Positions 18,426-26,319 of a stretch of DNA of 54,562 bases are shown here, piece by piece. The DNA is taken from NCBI GenBank assembly GCA_945865635.1, contig CAMBEP010000033.1, positions 1 through 54,562 on the forward strand, read 5' to 3'. The stretch's first letter is position 1; each line of letters opens with the position of its first letter. The stretch is from Candidatus Kuenenia stuttgartensis. GTDB lineage: Bacteria > Planctomycetota > Planctomycetia > Isosphaerales > Isosphaeraceae. The notes under the pieces are model-generated. The model ran no database searches and was not told where the DNA came from. It saw nothing but the letters and a program-made list of their open reading frames with translations. The position numbers and the translations under genes were made by a program.

Positions 18426-18980
18426 ATGAAACTGACGAGACGCAGTTGGGTGATTTCGCTTTCTGCCTTCGCCTCCACTGGAGCCATGCGTGCTGCAAAT
18501 GCCGCTGATGTCCAGTCGGGAGTGCAGGTGGGCGATTTCCCATCGCCGTTTGACGTGCTCGACGTCACAGGCCCGAACAAGGGCAATACACTCTGCTATC
18601 GCTGACGATATGGAAGCAGCCCAGTGGTTTGTGTGATCACACGAACCATCAATGGGCCTTTGACCAGTTTGGTCAAAGCCATAGACGCCTCAATCGTTAA
18701 AAACCAGAAACTCAAATGCTTTGTCGTTTATTTGGCAAGCGATATTGGCGACGGATCGGAAGATCTGCGCCAACTGGCTGAAAAGGCTGGCCTGAAGCAC
18801 ATTCCCCTGACAATCTTTGACGATGCAAAAGGGCCTGGCGGTTATGACATAGCCCCAAAAGCCGACATGACCATCATGATGTGGTCCGGCTCGAAGGTGA
18901 AGGTCAACCACGCCTACCTTGCAGGAAAGTTCACTGAGGAACAGGCCGGAATCGTTGCTTTGGAAGCATCCAAGTTCTAA
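18426..18980 (+). CDS. exported thioredoxin-like protein with in-frame UGA at the CxxC motif (candidate selenoprotein)
   Basis: ATG 18426 has GGAGA 8 bases upstream and starts a leader (MKLTRRSWVISLSAFAS, cleavage near ANAAD). The frame reaches VGDFPSPFDVLDVTGP and LCYR, then TGA at 18603-18605, then continues open for 124 codons (RYGSSPVVCVITRTINGP, KCFVVYLASDIGDGSEDL, LKHIPLTIFDDAKGP, ADMTIMMWSGSKVKVNHAY) to TAA. From memory, planctomycete relatives read CYRC followed by a basic residue and G-x-x-P-V, so UGA stands exactly at the second Cys, giving C57-Y-R-U60. A hairpin at 18624-18649 begins 19 bases after the UGA. Protein length including Sec is 184 residues, normal for the family. The alternative is a single-base nonsense mutation (TGC or TGT to TGA) or a sequencing error. 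If the UGA is not recoded, the product is a 59-residue stub. Confidence 0.7.
18624..18649 (+). promoter_or_regulatory. candidate bacterial SECIS hairpin
   Basis: The stem is formed by TGGTTTGTGT (18625-18634) and ACACGAACCA (18639-18648), ten pairs including one G-U, plus an outer G-U pair; the loop is GATC. The first loop base is G, 29 bases after the last base of the UGA, within the range known for bacterial SECIS elements. The core GTGTGATCACAC is a perfect DNA palindrome, so an operator-like or chance origin is possible. No bulged U like that of E. coli fdhF is evident. Confidence 0.5.
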
Positions 18981-19118
18981 AAAGAGGCATGCAACCAAGT
19001 CGTCCGGATGCCTGTTTAAGGATTTTGGCAGGCGTCCGAAATTTCATCCCAATCAGAAAGACCCAATCGCAATCGGGTCTTAATAACTCGCTTCTTTTTG
19101 CAATTGCAAGAATTCAAT

Positions 19119-19157
19119 CAAAGTGCAGGACGGGAGATTCCCCGCCCTGCACTTTTG
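19119..19157. terminator. bidirectional terminator between convergent genes
   Basis: Arms AAAGTGCAGGACGGG and CCCGCCCTGCACTTTT pair almost perfectly around a short AGATT loop. It lies between the thioredoxin-like gene (plus) and the TPR gene copy 2 (minus), with TTTT on the plus side and an A-rich arm giving a T-rich tail on the minus side. Confidence 0.7.
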
Positions 19158-19164
19158 AGTTTGA

Positions 19165-21666
19165 TTACTTGCTAAATAGCAAGCCTGGATCGCTATCGGG
19201 TGCGTCCACCACTTTGAACCGGAACTTGTTGTCGGGCTCGACCGACATTTTACCGACGAGTCTTTGACCGTTTTGATCTGAGAGCAGAGCCAGGACTCCG
19301 TCTTCATATTCAAACTTGCCATTGAATCCGCGGGCTGGCTGGGTGCCAGACGCCACATTCCACTTGAAGGATTTGTCGGCTGAAAGCTCAAGAGTAATGG
19401 TGTCGGTGCTGGATGGTTTGGCGGAAAGCTTTCCGAGAATGGCGTCCAGAGCCGGCGATTTGGCCGTTTCGACCACGGCTGGCGGATTCAAAGGATCAAT
19501 TGCCGGTGCATTTGTATTTACATTTGCAGCAACTTCACCCGCAGCGGCAGGTGGCTGCTCGATTGGGTTACCGGAATCGTCGGTTGCATTAAGGACTTTG
19601 AGGATACCGGCAGAGACAGTGTCTGACGGCTGGAGGGCGACCAGTTTTGTGAGTTCTATCTTGGCCTGATCACGGTAGCCCATGGAGAGGTAAAGGTAGG
19701 ATAGCAGGAATCTGGCCGCCGGGTTGTCGGGGTTGGCATCGCGATAGCCTTCCAGCTTGCGGAGCTGGGCCGTATAGACATCAACATTGCCATAGAGGCT
19801 TGAAAGGCTGGTCCAGTCCATACCAGGCTGAACGACCAAAACGGGATAGATGGTCGCCGAGGCTTCGCCATATCGCCCCAGAGAGAAGAGGCAAAGGCCA
19901 CGAAATTCGTGCATTACGGCGTCGTTGGGCAAAGCCTCAAGGGCTTTGTTGACGCCGGCCAAAGCCGCATCATAACTGCCGAGAATATAGTCTTGGCGAG
20001 CCTTTTCAAAGGTGGTCAGGGCAGGATCGGCAACGGCTTGCGGTGGCTGGCCCGCTTCTGTATTCAGAGGCTGGCTATAGTCGTAAGGAGCAGCAGAAAC
20101 CTGGGCCGGTTGTTGAACAACCACCGGTTGCTGAACGACGATCGTATTGCTTGGCACATAGCTATAATAGGGATTGCTATAGCTGGAATAGCCCCAATTA
20201 TAGAGTGATGAGCCCATGCCCCAGCCAAGCAGGCTGGATGAGACCATGCCAAGGCCAAAACCGCCCAGTCCCCAACCCCACATGCTGCTACGATATCCAT
20301 AGCCTCCGTAATAGTTGTTGATGACCGGGTTGGACCATCCCCAACCGCCATGGTGCCAGTTGTTGTGGTTGTTCCAATAGGACGGGCGATAACCACCGTA
20401 GCCGCCATCGTAGCCCCATCCACCCGGGCGATTTGTCCACCAGCCACTTCCAGGTCGGTTATAAACCCCACCGCCATTAAAACCGCCTCCACCATATCCG
20501 CCACCGGGGCGATTGTTGGATCCACCACCGCCGCCATTCCACCATCCGGGCCCATTGTAACCGGGGCGGTTATAGACAGGGCGATTGGCAACATTATTGT
20601 TGTTGATATTGATATTATTATTGGTATTTCCGCCAATAATATTATTATTATTATTGTTGTTGCCAGGACGGATGCCTCCACCATTCTGGCCCGGACGGTT
20701 CACCCCGGGCCGAATCCCGCTGCCATTCTGGCCCGGACGATTGCCAACCCCACCATAGCCAGGCCGATCGATTCCGGAACCAATTCCTGTGCCAATTCCA
20801 GGGCGATTATTGACACCCCCGCCATTGACGCCAGGCCGATTGACATTGCCGGGCTGGCCAGGTGCACCAATTCCTCCGGGCCGATTGACACCCCCACCAT
20901 TGGCGCCCGGTCGATTGGGGCCCCCACCTACATCAGGCCGAAACCCGGGCGCAGGCTTGATGTTTCCACCGATCAAATTGTTATTTGAGCCGGGTCTTAG
21001 CCCACCAATATTGCCGGGGGTATTGGGAGGTCGATTCCCGCCTGGCAAAGTGCCTGGCCCACCTGGCCTGATCCCCGTATTTGGGCTGACTGGCCGCTGA
21101 CTTGCGCCGCCCATGCCTGTGTTGTTTGCCCAAGGCGGACGTGCGCCAATCGATGGACGGTTTCCACCGCCTGGACTCCCCGGAACCACCCCCGAGGGCA
21201 TTGAAGGGCGGCTGACCTGCCCCGGATTGGGGCGAACGGTGCCGCCTCCACCAACGCCGCCGACATTCCCTGGCGTGTTCGGACGCCCAGCCCCGCCCAT
21301 ATTTCCCGGGCCGGCTGGCCGTGAGCTTGGCACGTTCGGCGTCGATGGACGGGTCATATTGTTGGGCATACTAGGCCGGGCAGGCTGGCTTGGCATGCTG
21401 GGCCGGGCCGCTGGTCCCGCCTGCATTCCTTTGAATCCGCCTCCGGAAAACCCACCACTACCACCACCACCGGATGGTCGAGCCATGCCACCACCACCAC
21501 CGGATGGTCGAGCCATGCCGCCACCACCGCCGCCGCCGCCACTTGGTCGTCCACCTCCACCGCCTCGTCCCTGAAAGGCTTCAAGCGGTGGCAATGCCAT
21601 ATTCACAGCCGTCACCAGCAGGGCTGCGTTTCGCAAGATTCGGCCAATACGTCTAGTTCGGTTCAT
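19165..21666 (-). CDS. glycine/proline/asparagine-rich exported TPR protein, copy 2
   Basis: 833 aa from ATG 21666, chosen over 21720 because GGGAG precedes it and a signal peptide (RILRNAALLVTAVNMALPP, ending EAFQ) follows at once. Order matches copy 1 (11781-13616): glycine-rich region, then a much longer Pro/Gly/Asn/Arg repeat zone (units such as NRPGVNGGGVN and IRPGVNRPGQNGG, about residues 80-380), the YRPSYWNNHNNWHHGGWGW block, TPR-like helices (EKARQDYILGSYDAALAGVNKA, MHEFRGLCLFSLGRYGEAS, ARFLLSYLYLSMGYRDQAK) and a C-terminal beta domain ending DSDPGLLFSK. The extra low-complexity zone accounts for most of the length difference. Co-transcribed with the SnoaL-like gene 50 bp upstream. 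Probably a surface or periplasmic protein; no enzymatic motif. Confidence 0.85.
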   Translation of the reverse strand: MNRTRRIGRILRNAALLVTAVNMALPPLEAFQGRGGGGGRPSGGGGGGGGMARPSGGGGGMARPSGGGGSGGFSGGGFKGMQAGPAARPSMPSQPARPSMPNNMTRPSTPNVPSSRPAGPGNMGGAGRPNTPGNVGGVGGGGTVRPNPGQVSRPSMPSGVVPGSPGGGNRPSIGARPPWANNTGMGGASQRPVSPNTGIRPGGPGTLPGGNRPPNTPGNIGGLRPGSNNNLIGGNIKPAPGFRPDVGGGPNRPGANGGGVNRPGGIGAPGQPGNVNRPGVNGGGVNNRPGIGTGIGSGIDRPGYGGVGNRPGQNGSGIRPGVNRPGQNGGGIRPGNNNNNNNIIGGNTNNNININNNNVANRPVYNRPGYNGPGWWNGGGGGSNNRPGGGYGGGGFNGGGVYNRPGSGWWTNRPGGWGYDGGYGGYRPSYWNNHNNWHHGGWGWSNPVINNYYGGYGYRSSMWGWGLGGFGLGMVSSSLLGWGMGSSLYNWGYSSYSNPYYSYVPSNTIVVQQPVVVQQPAQVSAAPYDYSQPLNTEAGQPPQAVADPALTTFEKARQDYILGSYDAALAGVNKALEALPNDAVMHEFRGLCLFSLGRYGEASATIYPVLVVQPGMDWTSLSSLYGNVDVYTAQLRKLEGYRDANPDNPAARFLLSYLYLSMGYRDQAKIELTKLVALQPSDTVSAGILKVLNATDDSGNPIEQPPAAAGEVAANVNTNAPAIDPLNPPAVVETAKSPALDAILGKLSAKPSSTDTITLELSADKSFKWNVASGTQPARGFNGKFEYEDGVLALLSDQNGQRLVGKMSVEPDNKFRFKVVDAPDSDPGLLFSK

Positions 21667-21716
21667 GTTCGTTTGAGGCTCCCCGATGCGTTTCGGTTCG
21701 GATAAATTTTTAGGTC

Positions 21717-22754
21717 TCAAGGAGTGGGTTTCGCGACAGGCTGAACGGTTGCCGGCTTGGTGGGCAGTGGTTTGGCCGCAGGGGCCGGCTTGGGCGTTGG
21801 CGCCTGGCGAGTCAAGGTGACTTCCTCGCGGCTGGGGGTGATCACTCCGTCAATGGCCCGATCAAACGTGGTCCAGACGATCTTGTTGCCAGCCTCGTCA
21901 ATCGTAAGCAACTGACTTGCCGAAACAGCTTTTCCGTCAGGCAAGACGGCCTCGTTTTTTAATAACCATGTGTTCTGGTCGGCCACCTTGGCCCAAGTGC
22001 TTGTCCCATGTCCGCCGGCTGCATCAAATGTCCAGGACTTAATCCTTCGGCTTTGTGGGTCATACCCAACCCGAATCGTAGCCAGGCTTCTGACAAACGT
22101 TCCTTCCTTGCGGCTGAATTTCACTTCAATCGCATTGCCGTCGTCGATCCAACCGGCATGCACGTGCACCACTCCTCCCGGCCCTTCCATAAGCCATTCG
22201 CCTTCAAGCCAGCCAATGGCGGTCAGATATTCCGAATGGGCCGCCGAATCGTGAGCCACAGGCGACTTGTAGTCGCGAAGTTGAGAAAGCCTCCAGCTCC
22301 CGCCCTTCTTCACATAAACCGCTTGATAGGTGGTCGAAACGGGATCGTTATCAGAGGTTGTAAAGAGAGATGTCCCATCCTCAACAGCCACGTCGGGTGT
22401 GATCAGCCGAATCGAATCCACCACGGTTTCAATCGACGCGCCCGGCTGCTTTTCAAAGCCATTGATAAAAATCTCTTTCACAGCATCTTTGCCATCGTAA
22501 ACCTCGCCTGCTTCATCCACAATCCGAACATCGTCGGCAAAAATCGCCATCAAGCCGACAATATCGCCTTTGTTAAAAGCCTTGTCGAACTGATCAGAAA
22601 CCGCCAGAACCGCTCGCTGATCCGCACTCAGAGCAGGCTTCTGTGCCTGGGCTGGCGATGAGGTTGCTGGAGGCTGCTGGCCAATGCTGACCAGGGAACT
22701 TGTCAGTACCCCGCTCATGCCAAGACCTACGAATAATGCCAATCTGGACTTCAT
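21717..22754 (-). CDS. exported SnoaL-like (SgcJ/EcaC type) two-domain protein, copy 2
   Basis: 345 aa from ATG 22754 (a second in-frame ATG is at 22772). A signal peptide (MKSRLALFVGLGMSG, ending near SIGQQ) is followed by the NTF2-like domain (VLAVSDQFDKAFNKGDIVGL, FADDVRIVDEAGEVYDGKDA) and the DUF1579-like second domain (AIGWLEGEWLMEGPGG, SWTFDAAGGHGTSTW). A Pro/Ala/Lys tail (PTPKPAPAAKPLPTKPATVQ) not present in copy 1 ends the protein and may be a wall- or membrane-associating linker. It is the paralogue of 10719-11678 and likewise precedes a glycine-rich TPR gene. Confidence 0.85.
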   Translation of the reverse strand: MKSRLALFVGLGMSGVLTSSLVSIGQQPPATSSPAQAQKPALSADQRAVLAVSDQFDKAFNKGDIVGLMAIFADDVRIVDEAGEVYDGKDAVKEIFINGFEKQPGASIETVVDSIRLITPDVAVEDGTSLFTTSDNDPVSTTYQAVYVKKGGSWRLSQLRDYKSPVAHDSAAHSEYLTAIGWLEGEWLMEGPGGVVHVHAGWIDDGNAIEVKFSRKEGTFVRSLATIRVGYDPQSRRIKSWTFDAAGGHGTSTWAKVADQNTWLLKNEAVLPDGKAVSASQLLTIDEAGNKIVWTTFDRAIDGVITPSREEVTLTRQAPTPKPAPAAKPLPTKPATVQPVAKPTP

Positions 22755-23178
22755 GATTTTCAACCTGTGCATCTTTTGAATCTCTTGATCAAACTAGACA
22801 TGGTTTCTACGACGAACGGGACGCGGGTGTTCGCACATTGTCTTATTCTTTACCAATTCTATAGTCGAATTCAACCGAAAACCACCATCCTCTTAAAACC
22901 TTCCACCGGAATATCCAGAAACATCGGAGCACCTCACCTTTTGATTAGGATACCCCAAAAAAACTTCACTGCTAAAAAAATGCTTAACAACCGATTGGTT
23001 TACCTCAGGGCGACCGGCCCATATACCTGGTCTGAAAGATCGAGAACGCATTCGCTGAGAGTCCGTTACCAGGCTATTCTTCGATTCAACCCCAACGTGT
23101 TTCGAGATAAGTCAACTTCCACCGACCACTGACAATATGCCTTAGGCATGGGATTCCTGCCCCACAAGGTTAAGGTTC
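22755..23178. other. intergenic stretch before the group II intron remnant
   Basis: About 420 bp with no credible gene. It should carry the promoter of the SnoaL-like copy 2 on the minus strand. A short in-frame piece (MGFLPHKVKVRQS from 23149) may be a frameshifted part of the intron maturase just downstream. No intron 5' end (GUGYG-type) was found here. Confidence 0.4.
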
Positions 23179-23457
23179 GGCAATCGCAGGCCGATTGAGG
23201 CGATCATCGAGAATGTAAACCGCACACTTCGTGGCTGGTTTGAGTATTTCAAGCATTGCAAGCGTTGGATATTCGAACGTTTGGACACATGGATACGCAG
23301 ACGGTTACGAAGCATATTGCGTGGTTACATTGGCCTGCGTGGTATATCCCGTGGAGGCCGCGACAACCAGCGTTGGCCGAGTGCATTCTTTGACGGATTG
23401 GGTTTATTCAGCCTGTTGGATGCCCATATTCGTGAGTGTCAATCCTCATCGAGGTAA
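23179..23457 (+). pseudogene. group II intron reverse transcriptase/maturase, C-terminal remnant
   Basis: Reading frame 1 gives RRPIEAIIENVNRTLRGWFE, then YFKHCKRWIFERLDTWIRRR, LRSILRG, QRWPSAFFDGLGLFSLLDAH and IRECQSSSR before TAA. This is the maturase (GIIM, domain X) and C-terminal end of a bacterial group II intron-encoded protein. The reverse transcriptase core (with YxDD) and everything N-terminal are missing, and the join upstream at about 23149-23179 is frameshifted. It ends 14 bp before intron domain V, the normal arrangement. Confidence 0.8.
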
Positions 23458-23470
23458 AACCACCAACTGG

Positions 23471-23543
23471 AGAGCCGTATGCGGCAGATCCGCCCGTACG
23501 GTTCGGAGGGAGGGGGAGGTGAAACTCTCCCTACCCCTATCAC
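23471..23543 (+). ncRNA. group II intron domains V and VI (3' end of a degenerate intron)
   Basis: AGAGCCGTATGCGG and CCGCCCGTACGGTTC (23471 to about 23505) form the highly conserved domain V hairpin with its AGC triad. It is followed by a GGAGGGAGGGGGAGGTG / CTCCCTACCCCTATCAC domain VI-like stem ending at about 23543, which should be the 3' splice junction. Domains I-IV and a functional maturase are absent, so it is a relic. Confidence 0.8.
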
Positions 23544-23626
23544 TTAGAAACATGGAAAATGTAGGCCCGATGCCCTCATCGGGCGCGCACGACAAAACAA
23601 AATACCAGGACAATCAAAATTCATTG

Positions 23627-23655
23627 TTGACCGAAACCGGCTTGCACATTAGACT
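23627..23655 (+). promoter_or_regulatory. predicted sigma-70-type promoter of PEP-CTERM gene 1
   Basis: TTGACC (23627-23632), 17-base spacer, TAGACT (23650-23655). Transcription would start near 23662, giving a leader of about 48 bases with the ribosome binding site AGCAGGAG before ATG 23710. Confidence 0.4.
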
Positions 23656-23709
23656 ATAAAATCACATATACTAGGACCTTCACCAAATATTTTAGCAGGA
23701 GCCCGTTCA

Positions 23710-24690
23710 ATGAAGATTCGATTTAGCCTCTTTGCCCTATCAATGATTATTCTACCTTCAACTCCAAATCTGTTAGCGGCTGATCTGGTTTATGTTTCCA
23801 TGACCAATAACACGATTGTTGTATATGACACATCAAGTGGTGTCGACGCGACTATTAGATCTACTGCCAAAACATTCGTAAGCAGTAATCTAGGTTGGCA
23901 AGGTATATCAGGCATTGCGATTGATTCCACGGGCAACCTCTACGCTTCGAATGGCATCGGCCATACCATCAACATATTTGATTCGTCGGGGGCTTATTTG
24001 AGCAGTATCAGCACAAATCAGATCAATCCATGCGGCTTGGCATTCGATTCTTTTGGCAACATTTACGCCGCAGATGGCGACGGCTACACCATCAGCAAGT
24101 TTGATTCGTCGGGGGCTTATCTGAACAGTATCAGCACAGGTACATATGGGCCAGGCGGCCTTGTAATTGATTCGTCAGATAACTTGTACGTCGCGTTCAT
24201 ATACAACGACTTCATCAAAAAGTTTGATTCATCAGGCGTTTTTAAGTCAACGATCGGGGGATCTCCGAATCTGAGTGGTCCAGTGAGCCTTGCAAGAGAT
24301 TCCGCAGGTACCATGTACGTCGCGAATTATAATTCTAACACTATCAGAAAGTTCGATTCGTCAGGCGTTTTTCAATCAACAATCGGTGGCTTTCCGAATC
24401 TAAATACTCCACAAAGTATTGCGGCAGATTTTGCGGGGAACATCTATGCCGTAAATAGCAACGGTTACAAAAGCATTAGCAAATTTGATTCGTCGGGAAA
24501 TTTCCTTTTCTCATGGGTTCCGGATTACACATTCGCAGTCGCACCTCTAGGAATCGCCATCAGACCCACCACTGTCCCCGAGCCTTCCACTTACACATTG
24601 GCCGGGATCGCTCTCGTGATTGCTGCCGTAACTTGGCAACATCGCAAACAACAGGGTCATTCTACATTCCATCAGAATCTGACACCGTAA
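23710..24690 (+). CDS. PEP-CTERM beta-propeller (NHL-like repeat) protein
   Basis: 326 aa, exported. A signal peptide (about 1-23, ending LLAAD) is followed by at least six NHL/SMP-type repeats, each with the unit FDSSG-x-Y/F and a following GN-L/I-YA or MYVAN strand, which together form a beta-propeller. The C-terminus has the PEP-CTERM sorting signal: VPEPSTYTLAGIALVIAAV and then the basic cluster WQHRKQ, so the protein is a substrate for an exosortase encoded elsewhere. AGCAGGAG gives strong translation initiation at 23710. The last 11 codons lie inside the direct repeat at 24655, so the tail (GHSTFHQNLTP) may have been added by that repeat. Confidence 0.88.
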   Translation: MKIRFSLFALSMIILPSTPNLLAADLVYVSMTNNTIVVYDTSSGVDATIRSTAKTFVSSNLGWQGISGIAIDSTGNLYASNGIGHTINIFDSSGAYLSSISTNQINPCGLAFDSFGNIYAADGDGYTISKFDSSGAYLNSISTGTYGPGGLVIDSSDNLYVAFIYNDFIKKFDSSGVFKSTIGGSPNLSGPVSLARDSAGTMYVANYNSNTIRKFDSSGVFQSTIGGFPNLNTPQSIAADFAGNIYAVNSNGYKSISKFDSSGNFLFSWVPDYTFAVAPLGIAIRPTTVPEPSTYTLAGIALVIAAVTWQHRKQQGHSTFHQNLTP

Positions 24691-24769
24691 GCAATTACTA
24701 AATAGAAGATTACAATCCGAGTAAACGCAACACAGACCCAGAAACAACAAAAACGACATTAAGTCATTA
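24655..24769. repeat. direct repeat A downstream of PEP-CTERM gene 1
   Basis: About 115 bp matching 26320-26434 over most positions, with shared blocks GGTCATTCTA, CACCGTAAGCAATTAC, GATTACAATCC, AAACGCAA and ACAGACCC. It includes the last codons of the PEP-CTERM gene. Same orientation as copy B. Confidence 0.75.
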
Positions 24770-24963
24770 CAAAACAATAGTTTGAGTCGAATCGAGTCAG
24801 AATCACTCTTTTTATTCCTTGCCAGTTCGGATGAACCGGAAATTCGAACAAAAATCGGCGAGAAGACCTTTCGCGGGCAGATCCTGACGTGTATGTTGAA
24901 TATTCACAGACCTTGGCCGCGCATAGAGTTCGAAGCGACCAGACAATCTTTTGAGGTATGACC

Positions 24964-25185
24964 ATGGGCCCAGCGACCGAAAAATTACTTCAAGCAGCCT
25001 TGGCCTTGCCTGACCAAGAGCGGTTCGAGTTGGTTGAGGCTTTGCTGGCTTCCCATGCTCCGCCAGAAAAACTGCCGTTTGACCCCGTCTGGCTGAAAGA
25101 GGTCCAACAGCGTTCGGCTGAAGTCGATACGAGGGCGGTCAAACTCGAGTCATGGGCTGTCGTCCGCGACCGTATACGCAAATAA
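24964..25185 (+). CDS. addiction-module antitoxin-like protein (orphan)
   Basis: 73 aa from ATG 24964 (GAGG 7 bases upstream; an in-frame ATG is also at 24958). It matches the small antitoxin family annotated as putative addiction module component: LLQAALALPDQERFELVEAL near the N-terminus, PFDPVWLKEVQQRSAEVD in the middle, and a C-terminal WAVVRDRIRK that resembles the usual E-x-x-R end. Such antitoxins normally overlap or abut a RelE/ParE toxin. No toxin frame follows or precedes within 250 bp, so this is an orphan or relic. It sits between the two direct repeats that flank PEP-CTERM gene 2. Confidence 0.75.
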   Translation: MGPATEKLLQAALALPDQERFELVEALLASHAPPEKLPFDPVWLKEVQQRSAEVDTRAVKLESWAVVRDRIRK

Positions 25186-25364
25186 TCGGGTCATTCAAAT
25201 GCCCATTTATCCAAGGCGGCACTTGAAATCCGCGCAAACCGAAACATCTTCAGGATTTTCGAAAACTGCGGTTGCCAATTTTCGAGAACCTGATATGGTC
25301 AGCAATTAGACACTCTCCGGCGTCATCGCAATTCGATCCAGCAACTACGGAAAGCAATAATTTG

Positions 25365-26303
25365 ATGTTCATTACGGGTCATCGCATCTTCATTGGCACA
25401 ATTGCAGCGATTTTCTTGTTCATATCGGATTCAAAGGCGGGCGAGTGGCCCACTCATTACAGTGTGCTCGAATCGTATTCCGGTCCCGCACATTTCGGAC
25501 CTGCCGATCGGCAACACGGATTTGGGATTAACGTGGCATTTTATGCATTGCATCCTGAAGAAACTTACGGCTGGAACATTCCGCTCAACGCAAAAACAAT
25601 CATGGACAAAGCCACAGCAGTACCATCCCATACGGGTCAGACTGAGTTCTGGTGGACGCAGGCCAGCGATTACGTGATCGGCGGCAGCAGTGGCTCAGTG
25701 GTGCCGGATTCGAACGGCGAATATGTTCCAATGTTCCGGGCATTCGTCGCCAAGGGCGACGACCTCCGCACCTGGGTTTCGAACTCAGCGTTTGCGACAG
25801 GTGACTATCACGCGACTTCGGATCTGCTCAAGGACATCAATTCGCATGGCCAGGTGGTGGTGACGCCATATTCGGGCAATTCGTCAATCTACGATTTCCC
25901 CACGGATACGAAAATCGAGTTGCCATCGCTTTTCGCAGGCCCGCAAAGCGAAGTCCGCGCCTCAGGGATCGACGAATCTGGAACGGTCGTCGGATCCAGC
26001 CAGTTGGTCGATGGCACCGGCCAGCTTGTAAAACACGCTTTCATCTTACGAGCCGGCTTAATGACCGATCTGAACGACCTGGTCAATCTGACTGACGGAA
26101 AGTATCTGGATTACGCAACTGACCTCAACGAAACCGGTGAGATCGTTGCGAATATGATCGACCCGTCCAAGCCAGGCTGGAGGATCTGGGTCAAACTGAC
26201 TCCCACGGTCGTGCCTGAACCTTCGAGCCTGCTGATCGGAATCGCCGGCATCGCAGCAGCGGTTTGGAAATTCCGCAAGTCGCGAAATTCTATAGAGAAC
26301 TGA
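25365..26303 (+). CDS. PEP-CTERM sorting domain protein with HAF-like repeats
   Basis: 312 aa from ATG 25365, where a signal peptide begins (MFITGHRIFIGTIAAIFLFI, ending DSKAG); the longer frame from 25272 adds a polar extension with no ribosome binding site. The body contains segments like DINSHGQVVVTPYSG, GIDESGTVVGSSQ, HAFILRAG and DLNETGEIVANM, which resemble HAF-type extracellular repeats. The C-terminus is VVPEPSSLLIGIAGIAAAVW followed by KFRKSR, a PEP-CTERM signal for exosortase-dependent anchoring. It is followed by direct repeat B after a 16-bp gap. Confidence 0.82.
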   Translation: MFITGHRIFIGTIAAIFLFISDSKAGEWPTHYSVLESYSGPAHFGPADRQHGFGINVAFYALHPEETYGWNIPLNAKTIMDKATAVPSHTGQTEFWWTQASDYVIGGSSGSVVPDSNGEYVPMFRAFVAKGDDLRTWVSNSAFATGDYHATSDLLKDINSHGQVVVTPYSGNSSIYDFPTDTKIELPSLFAGPQSEVRASGIDESGTVVGSSQLVDGTGQLVKHAFILRAGLMTDLNDLVNLTDGKYLDYATDLNETGEIVANMIDPSKPGWRIWVKLTPTVVPEPSSLLIGIAGIAAAVWKFRKSRNSIEN

Positions 26304-26319
26304 CGAAATTGAACTTTGG

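Noticed and set aside
20350..21574. Several long plus-strand frames over the glycine/proline-rich repeat zone of TPR copy 2
   Set aside because: They arise from repetitive GC-rich codons of the minus-strand gene; products are low complexity with no start signals.
24700..24957. Searched for a RelE/ParE toxin upstream of the antitoxin-like gene
   Set aside because: No open frame of toxin length on either strand in this stretch or in 25186-25364.
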